Of a DNA stretch of 64,000 bases, positions 45,810 through 55,600 are shown in pieces (position 1 is the stretch's first letter; each line of letters begins with the position of its first letter). Both the position numbers and the translations under genes were made by a program. Source of the stretch: Bremerella sp. JC817 (GTDB lineage Bacteria > Planctomycetota > Planctomycetia > Pirellulales > Pirellulaceae); NCBI RefSeq assembly GCF_040718835.1, contig NZ_JBFEFG010000281.1:558001-622000 (forward strand), written 5' to 3'. The notes under the pieces are model-generated. The model saw nothing but the letters and a program-made list of their open reading frames with translations, was not told where the DNA came from and ran no database searches.

Positions 45810-47324
45810 ATGCTGAAAACTTGCTGCTCTGCCTTCTTTTGCTTGACGCTCGTCTGCGTGGCGACGCGTTCCCAGGCCGAAAACTTCCAGTTTCTCCACG
45901 AAAACGTGCTCGGCACCTCGCTGCAACTGGTGATTGATAGCCAGGACGAAGCGACCGCCAAGAGCGTGGAAAAGCGAGCCCTGGAAGAGATCGACCGGCT
46001 CAATGCGATCCTCAGTCGTTATTACCGCCAAAGCGAATTGATGCAGTGGCAAGCAGGCTCAACCACGGAAGTTTCCAGTGAACTGTGGCAGGTCTTGTCG
46101 CAAGCGGAACAATGGCGTCGAACGACCAACGGTGCGTTCGACGTTCGTTCGCAAGCGATCTCGGAGCTCTGGGAAAAAGCCGACGCCACGGCCAAGGCTC
46201 CCTCGGATGGGCAACGTCAACAGTTGGTTCGTCAATTGTCCGCGGCCCCTTATCAACTGGCGCAGCCAAACCATGCCACCACCAACGGATTGCTTCCGTT
46301 GAGCTTGGATGGTCTGGCGAAGGGTTATGTGCTGGACGCCGTTTGCCAGGTCGTTCAGCAGGAATTCCCTGAGGTCCAAGACTTCGTCGTCAACATTGGT
46401 GGCGATCTCCGCAAACTGGGGGAAGCTCCTCTCGAGCTTTCGATTGAAAACCCACGCAACGCTGCGGAAGGGGCCAAACCGCTGCAACACTTCATCGCAA
46501 CACAACCTTTGGCGATGGCCACCAGCGGAAACTATCGCCGCTTCGTGAATGCCGGCGGTCGCCAGGTTTCGCACATCTTCGATCCCCGTACCGGGCTTCC
46601 GGCGGAAAGCATTCTGTCGGCCACGGTCATTTGCCAGAACGCCATGGACGCCGATGCCTTGGCAACCGCGATCAGCGTACTGGGAGCCGAAGAAGGCCTG
46701 GCATTGATCGAAAACCTTTCGCACACCGAGTGCTGCATCGTCACCGCCAACGGCAACGTGGTGACCTCGAGCGGCTGGCCATTGGGGCACCTCACTACTT
46801 CGCCCCTGGCCATGGTACTGAAGGTGGAAGAAGAGACGAAGCAAGGTTTGTTCGTCGATTTCAGCATCGATCGCCCCGAAGGTGGTCGCCGTTATCGTCG
46901 ACCTTACGTCGCCATGTGGCTGGAAGATGAAGATGGCTACCCAGTCAAAACAGGCATTCTCTGGCTGCAGACCGAACAACCAGGTCCCCGCTGGCACCGC
47001 GACTTGACCCGCTGGTTCCGCAGCGATCGAATTCGCAAAACGGTCGAAAACACCGACCTGGTCAACACCATCTCTGGGGCAACGCGTGGCCCAGGCAAGT
47101 ACGACGCTCACTTCGATGGCACCGACAACCTTGGCAAACCGCTCAAGCCAGGCCAATACACCTTGTGCCTGGAAGTGGCTCGCGAACATGGTACTTACCA
47201 GTTGATTCGCGAATCGATCGAGTGGGGCAACACGCCGATTGCCGAGAAGAAGCTGGAAGGCAACGTCGAAGTCGGTTCGATGTCGTATCGCTTCGTCCCG
47301 ACCACTTCGGAAGCAGGCAAGTAG
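45810..47324 (+). CDS. FAD:protein FMN transferase (ApbE) fused to DUF2271
   Basis: Exported two-domain protein of 504 residues. ApbE domain about residues 24-315: SLDGLAKGYVLDAV, FVVNIGGDLR, ATSGNYRRF, HIFDPRTGLPA and AMDADALATAISVLG are all in place, including the metal-binding Asp/Ala/Thr region. It attaches FMN to Thr/Ser in target proteins. A DUF2271 domain follows (about 330-500) and contains S422-G423-A424-T425, the kind of motif ApbE enzymes modify. The enzyme may thus flavinylate its own tail. ATG 45810 is preferred over the GTG three bases earlier. The PepSY gene follows after 6 bp. Confidence 0.9.
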   Translation: MLKTCCSAFFCLTLVCVATRSQAENFQFLHENVLGTSLQLVIDSQDEATAKSVEKRALEEIDRLNAILSRYYRQSELMQWQAGSTTEVSSELWQVLSQAEQWRRTTNGAFDVRSQAISELWEKADATAKAPSDGQRQQLVRQLSAAPYQLAQPNHATTNGLLPLSLDGLAKGYVLDAVCQVVQQEFPEVQDFVVNIGGDLRKLGEAPLELSIENPRNAAEGAKPLQHFIATQPLAMATSGNYRRFVNAGGRQVSHIFDPRTGLPAESILSATVICQNAMDADALATAISVLGAEEGLALIENLSHTECCIVTANGNVVTSSGWPLGHLTTSPLAMVLKVEEETKQGLFVDFSIDRPEGGRRYRRPYVAMWLEDEDGYPVKTGILWLQTEQPGPRWHRDLTRWFRSDRIRKTVENTDLVNTISGATRGPGKYDAHFDGTDNLGKPLKPGQYTLCLEVAREHGTYQLIRESIEWGNTPIAEKKLEGNVEVGSMSYRFVPTTSEAGK

Positions 47325-47330
47325 CTCCGC

Positions 47331-47945
47331 ATGAGGTCTGACGAAAAGAAGCCTCGCGGGCGTAATTGGTACGCGACGAGTGCCAAGTGGACGCGGTGGC
47401 TGCATACGTACTTGTCGATGATCAGCTTTGCCACGTTGCTCTTCTTTGCCGTGACAGGGCTCACGTTGAACCATCCAACCTGGCTCGGGGCCGATCAAAC
47501 GGTCATTCGTGACGAGGAAGGTGCGTTCCCCACTGAAGAGATGACCGGCGAACTCGATAAGCTGGCCATCGCCGAAGAGCTTCGCGAACGCCATAAGCTA
47601 AAAGGGAAAGTCGCCGAATTCGAGGTCTCGGACTTCGACTGCATGGTGACCTACAAGAGCCCAGGCTACGTGGCCGATGTCTTTATCGATCGCGAGTCTG
47701 GCAAGTACACCGTCAGCGAAACGACCAGCGGCGTGATCGCCGTGCTGAACGATCTCCACAAAGGACGTGACTCCGGCGCGAAGTGGTCGTGGGTAATCGA
47801 CATCTCGGCAATTTTGCTGGTGCTGGTTTCTGTCACCGGATTGGTGCTGCTGCTGTTCCTCAAACGGCAGCGAATGCCTGGGCTGGTCGTGACCGTCTTG
47901 GGAACCGTGCTGCTCGTGTTGGCCTGGCTCTGGGGCGTGCCGTAA
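47331..47945 (+). CDS. PepSY-domain membrane protein
   Basis: A 204-residue protein with two to three membrane helices: about 25-48 (TWLHTYLSMISFATLLFFAVTG region) and two near the C-terminus (about 150-175 and 183-203). Between them is an exported PepSY-like domain. His residues lie at the membrane border (WLHTYLS, LNHPTWLG, NDLHKGRD) and could bind haem, as proposed for PepSY-type membrane reductases. It follows the ApbE-DUF2271 gene by 6 bp and probably passes electrons across the membrane to the flavinylated partner. Confidence 0.82.
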   Translation: MRSDEKKPRGRNWYATSAKWTRWLHTYLSMISFATLLFFAVTGLTLNHPTWLGADQTVIRDEEGAFPTEEMTGELDKLAIAEELRERHKLKGKVAEFEVSDFDCMVTYKSPGYVADVFIDRESGKYTVSETTSGVIAVLNDLHKGRDSGAKWSWVIDISAILLVLVSVTGLVLLLFLKRQRMPGLVVTVLGTVLLVLAWLWGVP

Positions 47946-48418
47946 CGTTTCGCTGGCTAACCATTCCAAGCCTTGCTCGACGTTCTTGATGCGATGCCGC
48001 GATGCTCCCCCCTTACAGTCTATTTGGGGGCAGGTTTCCGCCGACTTGTTTTTGCCGAAAAATCAGTTTGCAACCATGGATCGGTCCAACTTAGAATCGA
48101 TGGTGGCAAATTAAGTAAGGTCTTGGGAGAACCCAGGTTTCGCACTTCGGGATGATCGATTCCGTGCCGGCGGTACGCTACGGGGCAGCACTGATCCGTG
48201 AAAATATATTGACGCCCGATGGTGGATTTTTGGCAACATTTCTTCGCAACGATCGATAACCCTTTACGGATTCGTCGAATCAGCGGAATTTCGGGGGAAG
48301 CGACTGGGCAAGAGCCTGCTCCGAATGCAATTCTGCCGTGCCCCATGCCGATGAGCCGCTGCCTGGGCCTTAGAGGTTCGGTGCCACCTACCGTGTACTT
48401 CCCAGCGGAGGCGAGACA
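47946..48418. other. 473-bp intergenic region before the FHA kinase operon
   Basis: A weak hairpin (CCCCC near 48008, GGGGG at 48026-48030) about 60 bp after the PepSY gene could act in termination, but it lacks a good T-run. The rest shows no gene or clear promoter that I can support. Confidence 0.4.
48407..48411 (+). promoter_or_regulatory. Ribosome-binding site that fixes a TTG start
   Basis: GGAGG lies 7 bases before a TTG at 48419. There is no ATG in a suitable place, and the FHA domain begins right after the TTG, so this site decides the start of the kinase gene. Confidence 0.75.
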
Positions 48419-49999
48419 TTGATTCGAATTGAAATTAAGAAAGGCCCAATGGAGGGCCGCGTCTTCGAATTCGAAGGGCACGACATTTTCTTGTTCGGGC
48501 GCGACGAGCAGCATTGCCATGCCTCGATCCAGCAAGACCCGTTCGTCTCACGGCATCATTTTCTGTTGGAAGTGAATCCGCCCCTCTCGCGGCTGCGCGA
48601 TCTTGGTAGCCGAAATGGTACCTTCGTCAACGGCAAGAAACATGGTGGCAGAGCAACCTTTGCCAACAGCGAGGAAGAAGTCAAAGCAGGAGGTTCAACG
48701 ATCGACCTCCACAGTGGCGATGTCATCACCGCGGGCAAGACGGTCTTTCAAGTGTTCGTCGCAGAACGTAAGCGGGTGACCGACACCATGGCGTTCGGCC
48801 AGTTCCCTCTCGACGATGATCGCGGCCATCACGGCGGCGATATCCGCCGAACGATCACGGAGTTCCCTCCCTCGTCAGCCGTCGGACGCCAAACGATGCA
48901 CGAGCTTCCTCCCTCGATGCCAGGCCATGCCGGTCGGCAAACGATGGTCGAGATGCCTCTTCCGGATCGCTCGCAGGCGATCGGCCGACAAACGATCGTG
49001 GAAATGCCGAACAACGTCCAAAACGACATCGCCCAGGTCGCTGGACGGGCCACCATGGTCGAAGGAAGCATCGGCGGGACTGGGGCGTTTGGTAGCCACG
49101 TAGGCCATGTGGGGCCTTCGCAATACATTCCCCCGGAAAGGCAGCCAGGTGAATTTCCCGTGCTCGATGGTTTCGAGTTCCGCCAGTTTCTCGGTGCTGG
49201 TGGTCTCGGCGAAGTCTACTTTGCCCGTCGAACGATCGACAACAGCCCTGTCGCGGTCAAGTTCATGCGGTCGCGAATCGCCGTGACGCCCGATGCCCGC
49301 GACGAGTTCCTGCGAGAGAAAGAAGTCAGCGGCCGTTTGCGGCACCGGAATATCGTCCAATCGTACGGAGCGGGTTCGATCGGCAACGAGTTCTACTTCG
49401 TTACCGAGTACTGTGACGGCGGTCCATTGGCCAAACTGTTTCGCCAGAAGAAATCGACGATTCAGCCGAAGCATTTGGCGGTATCGCTTTACCTGATTCT
49501 CGATGGACTCGCCTTTGCCCATGAAAAGGGCCTCGTCCATCGCGACCTGAAACCAGCCAACCTGTTAGCCGCGAAACGAAACGGACGCTGGATTCCGAAG
49601 ATCTCGGACTTCAGTTTGACGAAAGACTTCGAGAAATCAGGCTTCTCGGGCATGACCACCACCGGAACCTATACCGGAAGCTTCCCGTACATGCCACGCG
49701 AACGCCTGACCGATTACAAGTTCGCGAACCCCGCCAGCGATGTCTTCAGCCTAGCCGCCAGTTTCTATCGGATCATCACGGGGCGTTATCCACGCGGTGA
49801 CGAAAAAGGAGGCGATTCGCTCGCGTTGATTCTAGGCAGCGACGTCCGTCCGATGCGGAAGAAATATCCAGGCTTCCACGCAGGTCTCGGCGAAGTCCTC
49901 GATACGGCCCTGCGTACCGAATGTTGCGAGCGTTACCCCAATGCTCGCGAGATGCAAAATGCCTTGCGCGTCGTCATGAAAAAGGAAGGATGGTTATAG
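48419..49999 (+). CDS. FHA-domain Ser/Thr protein kinase with repeated Thr motifs and altered DFG/APE
   Basis: A 526-residue cytoplasmic kinase with TTG start. FHA domain about residues 1-115 (FGRD 26-29, SRHH 44-47, NGTFVNG 66-72) binds phospho-Thr. A linker (about 150-220) carries four near-identical motifs, GRQTMHELP, GRQTMVEMP, GRQTIVEMP and GRATMVEG, with Thr 159, 175, 192 and 212. The kinase domain (about 250-520) has a Gly-rich loop GAGGLGEVY, K281 in VAVKFM and the catalytic loop H374-R-D-L-K. The usual DFG is D397-F-S, and the APE motif reads PRE (PYMPRERL). No membrane helix is seen. The next FHA gene overlaps its end by 10 bp. Confidence 0.9.
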   Translation: MIRIEIKKGPMEGRVFEFEGHDIFLFGRDEQHCHASIQQDPFVSRHHFLLEVNPPLSRLRDLGSRNGTFVNGKKHGGRATFANSEEEVKAGGSTIDLHSGDVITAGKTVFQVFVAERKRVTDTMAFGQFPLDDDRGHHGGDIRRTITEFPPSSAVGRQTMHELPPSMPGHAGRQTMVEMPLPDRSQAIGRQTIVEMPNNVQNDIAQVAGRATMVEGSIGGTGAFGSHVGHVGPSQYIPPERQPGEFPVLDGFEFRQFLGAGGLGEVYFARRTIDNSPVAVKFMRSRIAVTPDARDEFLREKEVSGRLRHRNIVQSYGAGSIGNEFYFVTEYCDGGPLAKLFRQKKSTIQPKHLAVSLYLILDGLAFAHEKGLVHRDLKPANLLAAKRNGRWIPKISDFSLTKDFEKSGFSGMTTTGTYTGSFPYMPRERLTDYKFANPASDVFSLAASFYRIITGRYPRGDEKGGDSLALILGSDVRPMRKKYPGFHAGLGEVLDTALRTECCERYPNAREMQNALRVVMKKEGWL

Positions 50000-51360
50000 A
50001 CCGGATGGGCTCGAAGAAGGTCTGGATTATTGGTGCACGCGATACGTGCGACATCGTCATCGATCAGCCGACGGTGTCTGGCGAACATTGTCGATTGGAG
50101 TTCGACGATGGCCGAGTCTTCATCGAGGACCTGCAGTCGACCAACGGCACCTTCGTCAATGGCGAACGGATCTTCAAAAAGAAGCAGATTCACCCCGATG
50201 CCTTGGTCACCCTCGGCAAGAGCGTGACAATGCCGATGCCATCGCAGCTTTCCGGTCCGAAAGAACCACCCAAGAAACCAACTCAACCGGCCTCCCCGGT
50301 ATCCAGCGAAGACGAGGCCCCTTTCCCCGCGACGATCTTGATCGCCAGCGGAATTGGTGCAACCGTTGTCCTGCTGCTGGTGTTGTTTGTCGTGCTTGCC
50401 TTCAGTTCAAGCTCGTCGGACAAAGATGCCCATGCGAGCAGCAACGATCCCATCGCGGAGGAGCCCGAAGACTCGAAGCCAAGCATACCGGCGACTTCTT
50501 CTACCAAACCAACCAACACGGTCGCTCAGAAACCGGTCGAACCGCCGCCGGTCACCCATTCGCCTCAGGAAGCAATCTACGTGCTGGCGGTCACCGACGC
50601 CTCGAACACGCAGCGTTACCGCATCGGAACGGGGGTCGCGATTGGTCCGACCACGATTCTGACTTCCGCGACAGTTAAAACAATCTCGGATCTGGCCAAA
50701 GAACGATTTCCTCGTGTTACCGTATTGGGAGATCGCCCGCTGACGGTTACCCAGTTCGTGCCTCATCCGACCTATCTGACCGCGATGCAGGAAGGGGACG
50801 AAGCGGAAGCCAAGTTCCACACATTGTTCTCGAAGGTCGACATGAACGACATCAGTGCCGACCTGCGAAAGACGGTCGAAGACACCTACCGGCACTACAT
50901 GATCTATGCCGAGAAGCCGCACCACTACGACGTCGCGATCATTCAGGTCCAACAGAAACTTCCCTATTGGCTACCGCTGGCCAAAGATCCGACGCTACCT
51001 CCTTTAAGCAAGTTGACCGTAGTTGGCCACGGCTTCGATCGGATGGCACCGTATTATCCACCCGGTAGCTCTCTTCCTTTAAGTGAAGTGACAGCCCGCG
51101 TGCAGAAGGCTACCGGCGAAGCAGGCAATCAAGAGAATGCCCGTCTGCTGGTGGCCCGTTTCGATTCGGTCACGCCGCAGAATCACCTGGAAACCAATTG
51201 GAATGGATCCGCACTGTTGAATTCGCAGGGAGAGCTTGTCGGTATCTACTCGCGTCTGACTCCCGAAATGACGCTCGGCTCGCCCCCAACCGGCGAGACC
51301 TTCGATGCGAGTGTGATTGCCGATCTACAACCATTTATCCGCCAGTTCTCGACGAACTAG
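49990..51360 (+). CDS. FHA-transmembrane-trypsin-like pseudoprotease
   Basis: A 456-residue protein: cytoplasmic FHA domain (about 6-85; VSGEHC, STNGTFVNGER), Pro-rich linker, one transmembrane helix (about 113-138) and an extracytoplasmic trypsin-like domain (about 190-450). The protease triad is broken: the catalytic His position is T228 (TSATV) and the Ser position is N405 (NWNGSALL), while D314 (HYDVAIIQV) remains. It probably works as a binding or scaffolding protein. I chose ATG 49990, which overlaps the kinase stop by 10 bp; ATG 50005 is an alternative. The partner kinase may phosphorylate ligands of its FHA domain. Confidence 0.82.
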   Translation: MVIDRMGSKKVWIIGARDTCDIVIDQPTVSGEHCRLEFDDGRVFIEDLQSTNGTFVNGERIFKKKQIHPDALVTLGKSVTMPMPSQLSGPKEPPKKPTQPASPVSSEDEAPFPATILIASGIGATVVLLLVLFVVLAFSSSSSDKDAHASSNDPIAEEPEDSKPSIPATSSTKPTNTVAQKPVEPPPVTHSPQEAIYVLAVTDASNTQRYRIGTGVAIGPTTILTSATVKTISDLAKERFPRVTVLGDRPLTVTQFVPHPTYLTAMQEGDEAEAKFHTLFSKVDMNDISADLRKTVEDTYRHYMIYAEKPHHYDVAIIQVQQKLPYWLPLAKDPTLPPLSKLTVVGHGFDRMAPYYPPGSSLPLSEVTARVQKATGEAGNQENARLLVARFDSVTPQNHLETNWNGSALLNSQGELVGIYSRLTPEMTLGSPPTGETFDASVIADLQPFIRQFSTN

Positions 51361-51384
51361 AAACGCCCAGTGAGGAATCGAACC

Positions 51385-52476
51385 ATGTCTCATCGTCTCA
51401 CGCAGTTTTGTTTGACCATCGGGCTGTGCGCTGCTCCGATGGCTGCCGTCGAAGCTCAGGTCGTCGTCGAAGATAACGTACGACCTTACTTCTACTCGCG
51501 GTCTCCGCACATGGAAGTTGGCTTACTGTTCGGCCAGGCCGAAATGATCCGGGCCCAAGGGGAAGCGGCCGTTGACTACCAAACGGCACGCACCATCGCC
51601 GCCGAGGCCTACGACAAAGAACTCGACAACGCCTTAAAGGCGGTCGAGATCTATTTCGAGCGTCGAGCCCTGCGAGATGCCAAGGTCTTGAAGAACCACC
51701 TCGACGAAGCGGACTCGCGGAAGGCCAAGGCCCTGCGTCGCCTGGTCGACCATCCCGATCTGACCGGTGAAGGCCAGGTCAACGGTGCCGCACTGAACAC
51801 GCTGAAAGAGGCCCTTCGTTCGAGTGTCCTCTCATTCGATTACTTGAACGACGACGTCCAAGTTGCCGACCTGATGGCTCGTTTCCGTTTGACGCCAGAC
51901 GACCTGGCAAAGATCAACTTGCGATTGGCCAACGTTCGAGGCGAATCAGGTACCTTCCGGGCAGACTCGGGCAAGCTAGGAACCTTCCAGTGGTGGCCGC
52001 AACTGCTGCAGGGCGAAGCCTTCAAAGAAGACCGCGCCAAGATCGAACAGAACCTGGAAGAGATCCGCCAGGCAGCCTCGAAGCAGACCGACATCGACCC
52101 GGTGCTGATCGATAAGCTCGAAAGCTCGATCCTGCAGTTGGCCAACAAGTTTCTGCAGGAAGTCGATGGCCAGGAAATGGCTCGCAAAGGGGTGTCCGAG
52201 TACTACACCTATCGCGAATCGGAACAGCACCTGCAAAGTCTGTCCCAGGCCGTCCGTCGCTTGAAACGCGTTGGCAAAGCGGAAGGTGCCTTAGTGATGA
52301 ACGGCTATAATCCGTCGATCGATGGCCAGAACTTGACCGCCCTTCTCTCCTACATGGTTCGTAATGGGGTCGAGTTCGCTCCGCCAGAACCTGGCAACGA
52401 GAACACCTACCAGAAGTTGTTCGAGATGGCTAAGAGCCTCTACGTGGCGACTTCCGCCGCCGATCCTTCATCGTAA
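51385..52476 (+). CDS. Secreted helical protein of unknown function
   Basis: A 363-residue exported protein with a signal peptide (about 1-23, ending VEA). The rest is rich in Ala, Glu, Lys and Leu and looks mostly helical, possibly coiled-coil in places (YDKELDNALKAVEIYFERR; LEEIRQAASKQ). I recognise no family. ATG 51385 is supported by GAGGAA 7 bases upstream (the GTG at 51370 is not used). It lies 24 bp after the FHA-pseudoprotease gene and before a terminator, so it closes that operon; a link to the extracytoplasmic pseudoprotease domain is plausible. Confidence 0.72.
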   Translation: MSHRLTQFCLTIGLCAAPMAAVEAQVVVEDNVRPYFYSRSPHMEVGLLFGQAEMIRAQGEAAVDYQTARTIAAEAYDKELDNALKAVEIYFERRALRDAKVLKNHLDEADSRKAKALRRLVDHPDLTGEGQVNGAALNTLKEALRSSVLSFDYLNDDVQVADLMARFRLTPDDLAKINLRLANVRGESGTFRADSGKLGTFQWWPQLLQGEAFKEDRAKIEQNLEEIRQAASKQTDIDPVLIDKLESSILQLANKFLQEVDGQEMARKGVSEYYTYRESEQHLQSLSQAVRRLKRVGKAEGALVMNGYNPSIDGQNLTALLSYMVRNGVEFAPPEPGNENTYQKLFEMAKSLYVATSAADPSS

Positions 52477-52506
52477 GCCGTCCGTTTCGTTGGACGCCGT
52501 ACCACC

Positions 52507-52546
52507 AAGCCCAGGCACATCTTCAAATGTTCGCCTGGGCTTTTTT
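52507..52546 (+). terminator. Rho-independent terminator of the FHA operon
   Basis: Perfect 10-bp stem AAGCCCAGGC (52507-52516) with GCCTGGGCTT (52533-52542), followed by a six-T run. Starts 30 bp after the last gene of the FHA operon. Confidence 0.95.
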
Positions 52547-52668
52547 CGTGGCGATCTCAGCGTGACCTCCTACTTCGCACGTCCTTCCGCGAACAGGTGC
52601 CATTCGCCTATCATGGAAGCGGCTGTGCCCTGACCCTCTTATGACTTCTATTGACGATTGACTGGTTG

Positions 52669-55600
52669 ATGCGACCTGAGTTCTGGATCGATGTAGGTGG
52701 AACGTTTACCGATTGTTTGATGCACTTGCCTGGCAATTCTCCGATGCGGCACAAAGTGCTCAGCTCTGGCAAGATGCAAGGAACCGTCGGTCCCGGTTCA
52801 ACGCGATTCGACATCGTCGATGCCATTCGCCAGAACGATCCGCCCGAGGTATGGCAGGGCTATCAGTTCCGTTTGCTCGATCAAGCCGGACAGATCGTCG
52901 ACGAACAAATCGTCACCCGGTTCGATAACCTCCGTGGAACGCTCACGCTGGCCGCTCCACTTAAATCAGTGCCAGCCCCTGGGATGGTCTATCAACTGGA
53001 TGGGCACGAAGAAGCACCGATCGTTGCGATCCGCTATGCCCTCGGGCTTTCTCGCAACGATGTCATTCCACCAGTCGACGTCCGGCTTGGCACTACCCGG
53101 GGAACCAATGCCCTTCTAACACGAACAGGAGCGAAAGTCGGCCTGGCCATTACCGATGGCTTCGCGGATATCCTCGACATCGGCAGCCAAAGTCGCCCTC
53201 ACCTTTTCCAGCTGGCGATTCGGAAACCAACGTCGCTTGTCACCACGGCTATCGAAGTTCGCGAGCGTCTCGATGCGGAAGGCAATGTTCTCCGTTCGCT
53301 CGATGAAACGCATCTGCAACAAGAGCTCCAGCGAATTTACGACGATGGCATCCGCTCGCTGGCGATTGCCCTGCTACACGCCTATCGCGATCCTTGTCAT
53401 GAACAACGCGTCAGCGAGATCGCCGCGGAGATTGGCTTTGAAAACGTGAGCATGTCGCACGTGGTCGCTCCGTTGATCAAGATCGTTTCGCGTGGCGACA
53501 CTACCGTGGTTGATGCTTACCTCAACCCGATCCTGCAAGACTATGTCGGTCGCATCCAGGCCAAGCTGGGCGAAGGTAGCCACCTCCGTTTGCTGACCTC
53601 GGCTGGGGGACTGGTCGCGGCCGATTCGTTCTCGGGCAAAGACAGCATCTTGTCAGGCCCAGCCGGCGGCGTGGTCGGTTTCGCGGCGGCGGCCAAGGCC
53701 GCCGGTTTTCAGCAGGCAATCGGATTCGATATGGGAGGCACCAGCACCGATGTTTCCCGGTTCGATGGCACGTATGAACGCCAATTTGAAACAGAAAAGG
53801 CAGGCGTACGGATTGTTGCTCCGATGATGGCGATCGAAACGGTCGCGGCCGGTGGGGGGTCAATTTGCGGCTTCGATGGCGTGAAGCTGGTGGTCGGGCC
53901 AGCGAGTGCCGGAGCCGAACCTGGCCCGGCTTGCTATGGCCGGGGCGGCCCGTTGACGGTTACCGATATCAACTTTGCTTTGGGCAAACTGCAAGCGGCC
54001 CGGCTCCCCTTCCCGCTCGATGCCGAAGCGGTCGAGCGTCGTCTGAATGAAGTATCGCAGCAACTGCAGCAGGCAACCCAGTCGACACAAACGCCAACCG
54101 AGTTGGCCGACGGTTTCCTGAAGATTGCCAATGCCAACATTGCTGAAGCGATCCGTACGATCTCGGTCGCTAAAGGCTACGATCCGAAAGACTATCTGCT
54201 GGTCCCTTTCGGCGGCGCGGCAGGTCAGCATGCGTGTGCCGTCGCCGAGCTGCTGGGGGCGGAGCAACTGCTGTTTCATCCAAGCGCCGGGATTCTCAGC
54301 GCGGTTGGGATTGGTGCGGCGGAGACAACCCGTTTCGCGGCCAAGCCCTTTTATGCCGCGTTGGCCGAAGCAAACCCTGAAATCGAATCAGCACTCGGAC
54401 AGCTACGACAACAAACCTGTGACGAAGTCACTCAGGAAGGCGTTCCTGCCGCGGCGGTGTCGTATCGCGAGCAGATCGAACTCCGTTATCGCGGGCTCGA
54501 GTCTTCGCTGAACATCGATGCGTTTCCAGTTGCGAACCTGGAAGAGCGATACCATGCCGAGCATCGTCGCCGGTACGGGTACGATCGGCCTGGGCAAACA
54601 GTCGAACTGGTCGCCGTGCGAGTGGAAGCTTTTGCGACCGGACAAGCGACTTTCTCTCCCAGCGCACACGGCACCGCTTATTCACCTCGACCGAAAGAGA
54701 CGGTGACTGTGACTTTCAATGGGAAGGCGTGCGACACCCAGGTCTTCGATCGCGACGAACTAAAACCAGGAGCCCTGCTCACCGGTCCGGCCCTCATCGC
54801 GGAGTCGCTGGCGACCACGGTGATCGATCCTGGCTGGGAAGCGGAAATGCTAACTGGTGGCGAGATCGTTGCCCGCCGTGTCGCGAAGACAAAGCTTGCT
54901 TCCGTCAGCAACGCGACTTCTGAGGAACTCACCGAGGCGGATCCTGTCTTGCTCGAGATTCTGAACAATCGGTTCGCGGCGATCGCCGAGCAGATGGGCG
55001 TTGCGCTTCAGAACACTTCGGTCAGCGTCAACGTAAAAGAACGGCTCGACTTCAGTTGTGCCTTGTTCACTGCCGCGGGCGACCTGATTGCCAACGCCCC
55101 GCACATTCCGGTTCACCTCGGAGCGATGGGGGAAACGGTGAAGGCAACCATCGAGCGTCATCCGCACATGCAATCGGGCGACGTCTTTGTCACCAACGAT
55201 CCGTACCATGGCGGATCGCACCTGCCCGACGTGACTGTTATTTCTCCTTTCTTTGCGGATGTTGCGTCGCCAACGCCGCAGTTCTTCGTCGCGAGCCGGG
55301 CTCATCATGCCGAGATCGGCGGTATCGCGGCGGGATCGATGCCGTCTGGTTCGACCAACCTGGCAGAAGAAGGGGTGCTGATCGATAACCTGCGTCTCTT
55401 CGAGGCCGGCACTCCGCGCTGGGAAGCGCTGGAATCGATTCTGACCTCCGCCGAATATCCTTCGCGGAAACCGGCCGACAACCTCTCCGACATCGCCGCC
55501 CAGATCGCAGCCAACCAACATGGGATCGATGATCTGCATCATATGATCGGCCAGTACGGCCTTTCCTTGGTACAGGCCTATGCTCGATTCATTCAAGATG

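Noticed and set aside
46059..47594. Minus-strand ORF (511 codons) opposite the ApbE-DUF2271 gene
   Set aside because: Shadow of a gene with intact ApbE motifs; it also runs across the gene boundary into PepSY.
48007..48030. CCCCC/GGGGG hairpin after the PepSY gene as a terminator
   Set aside because: Only a five-base stem and no following T-run; too weak to call.
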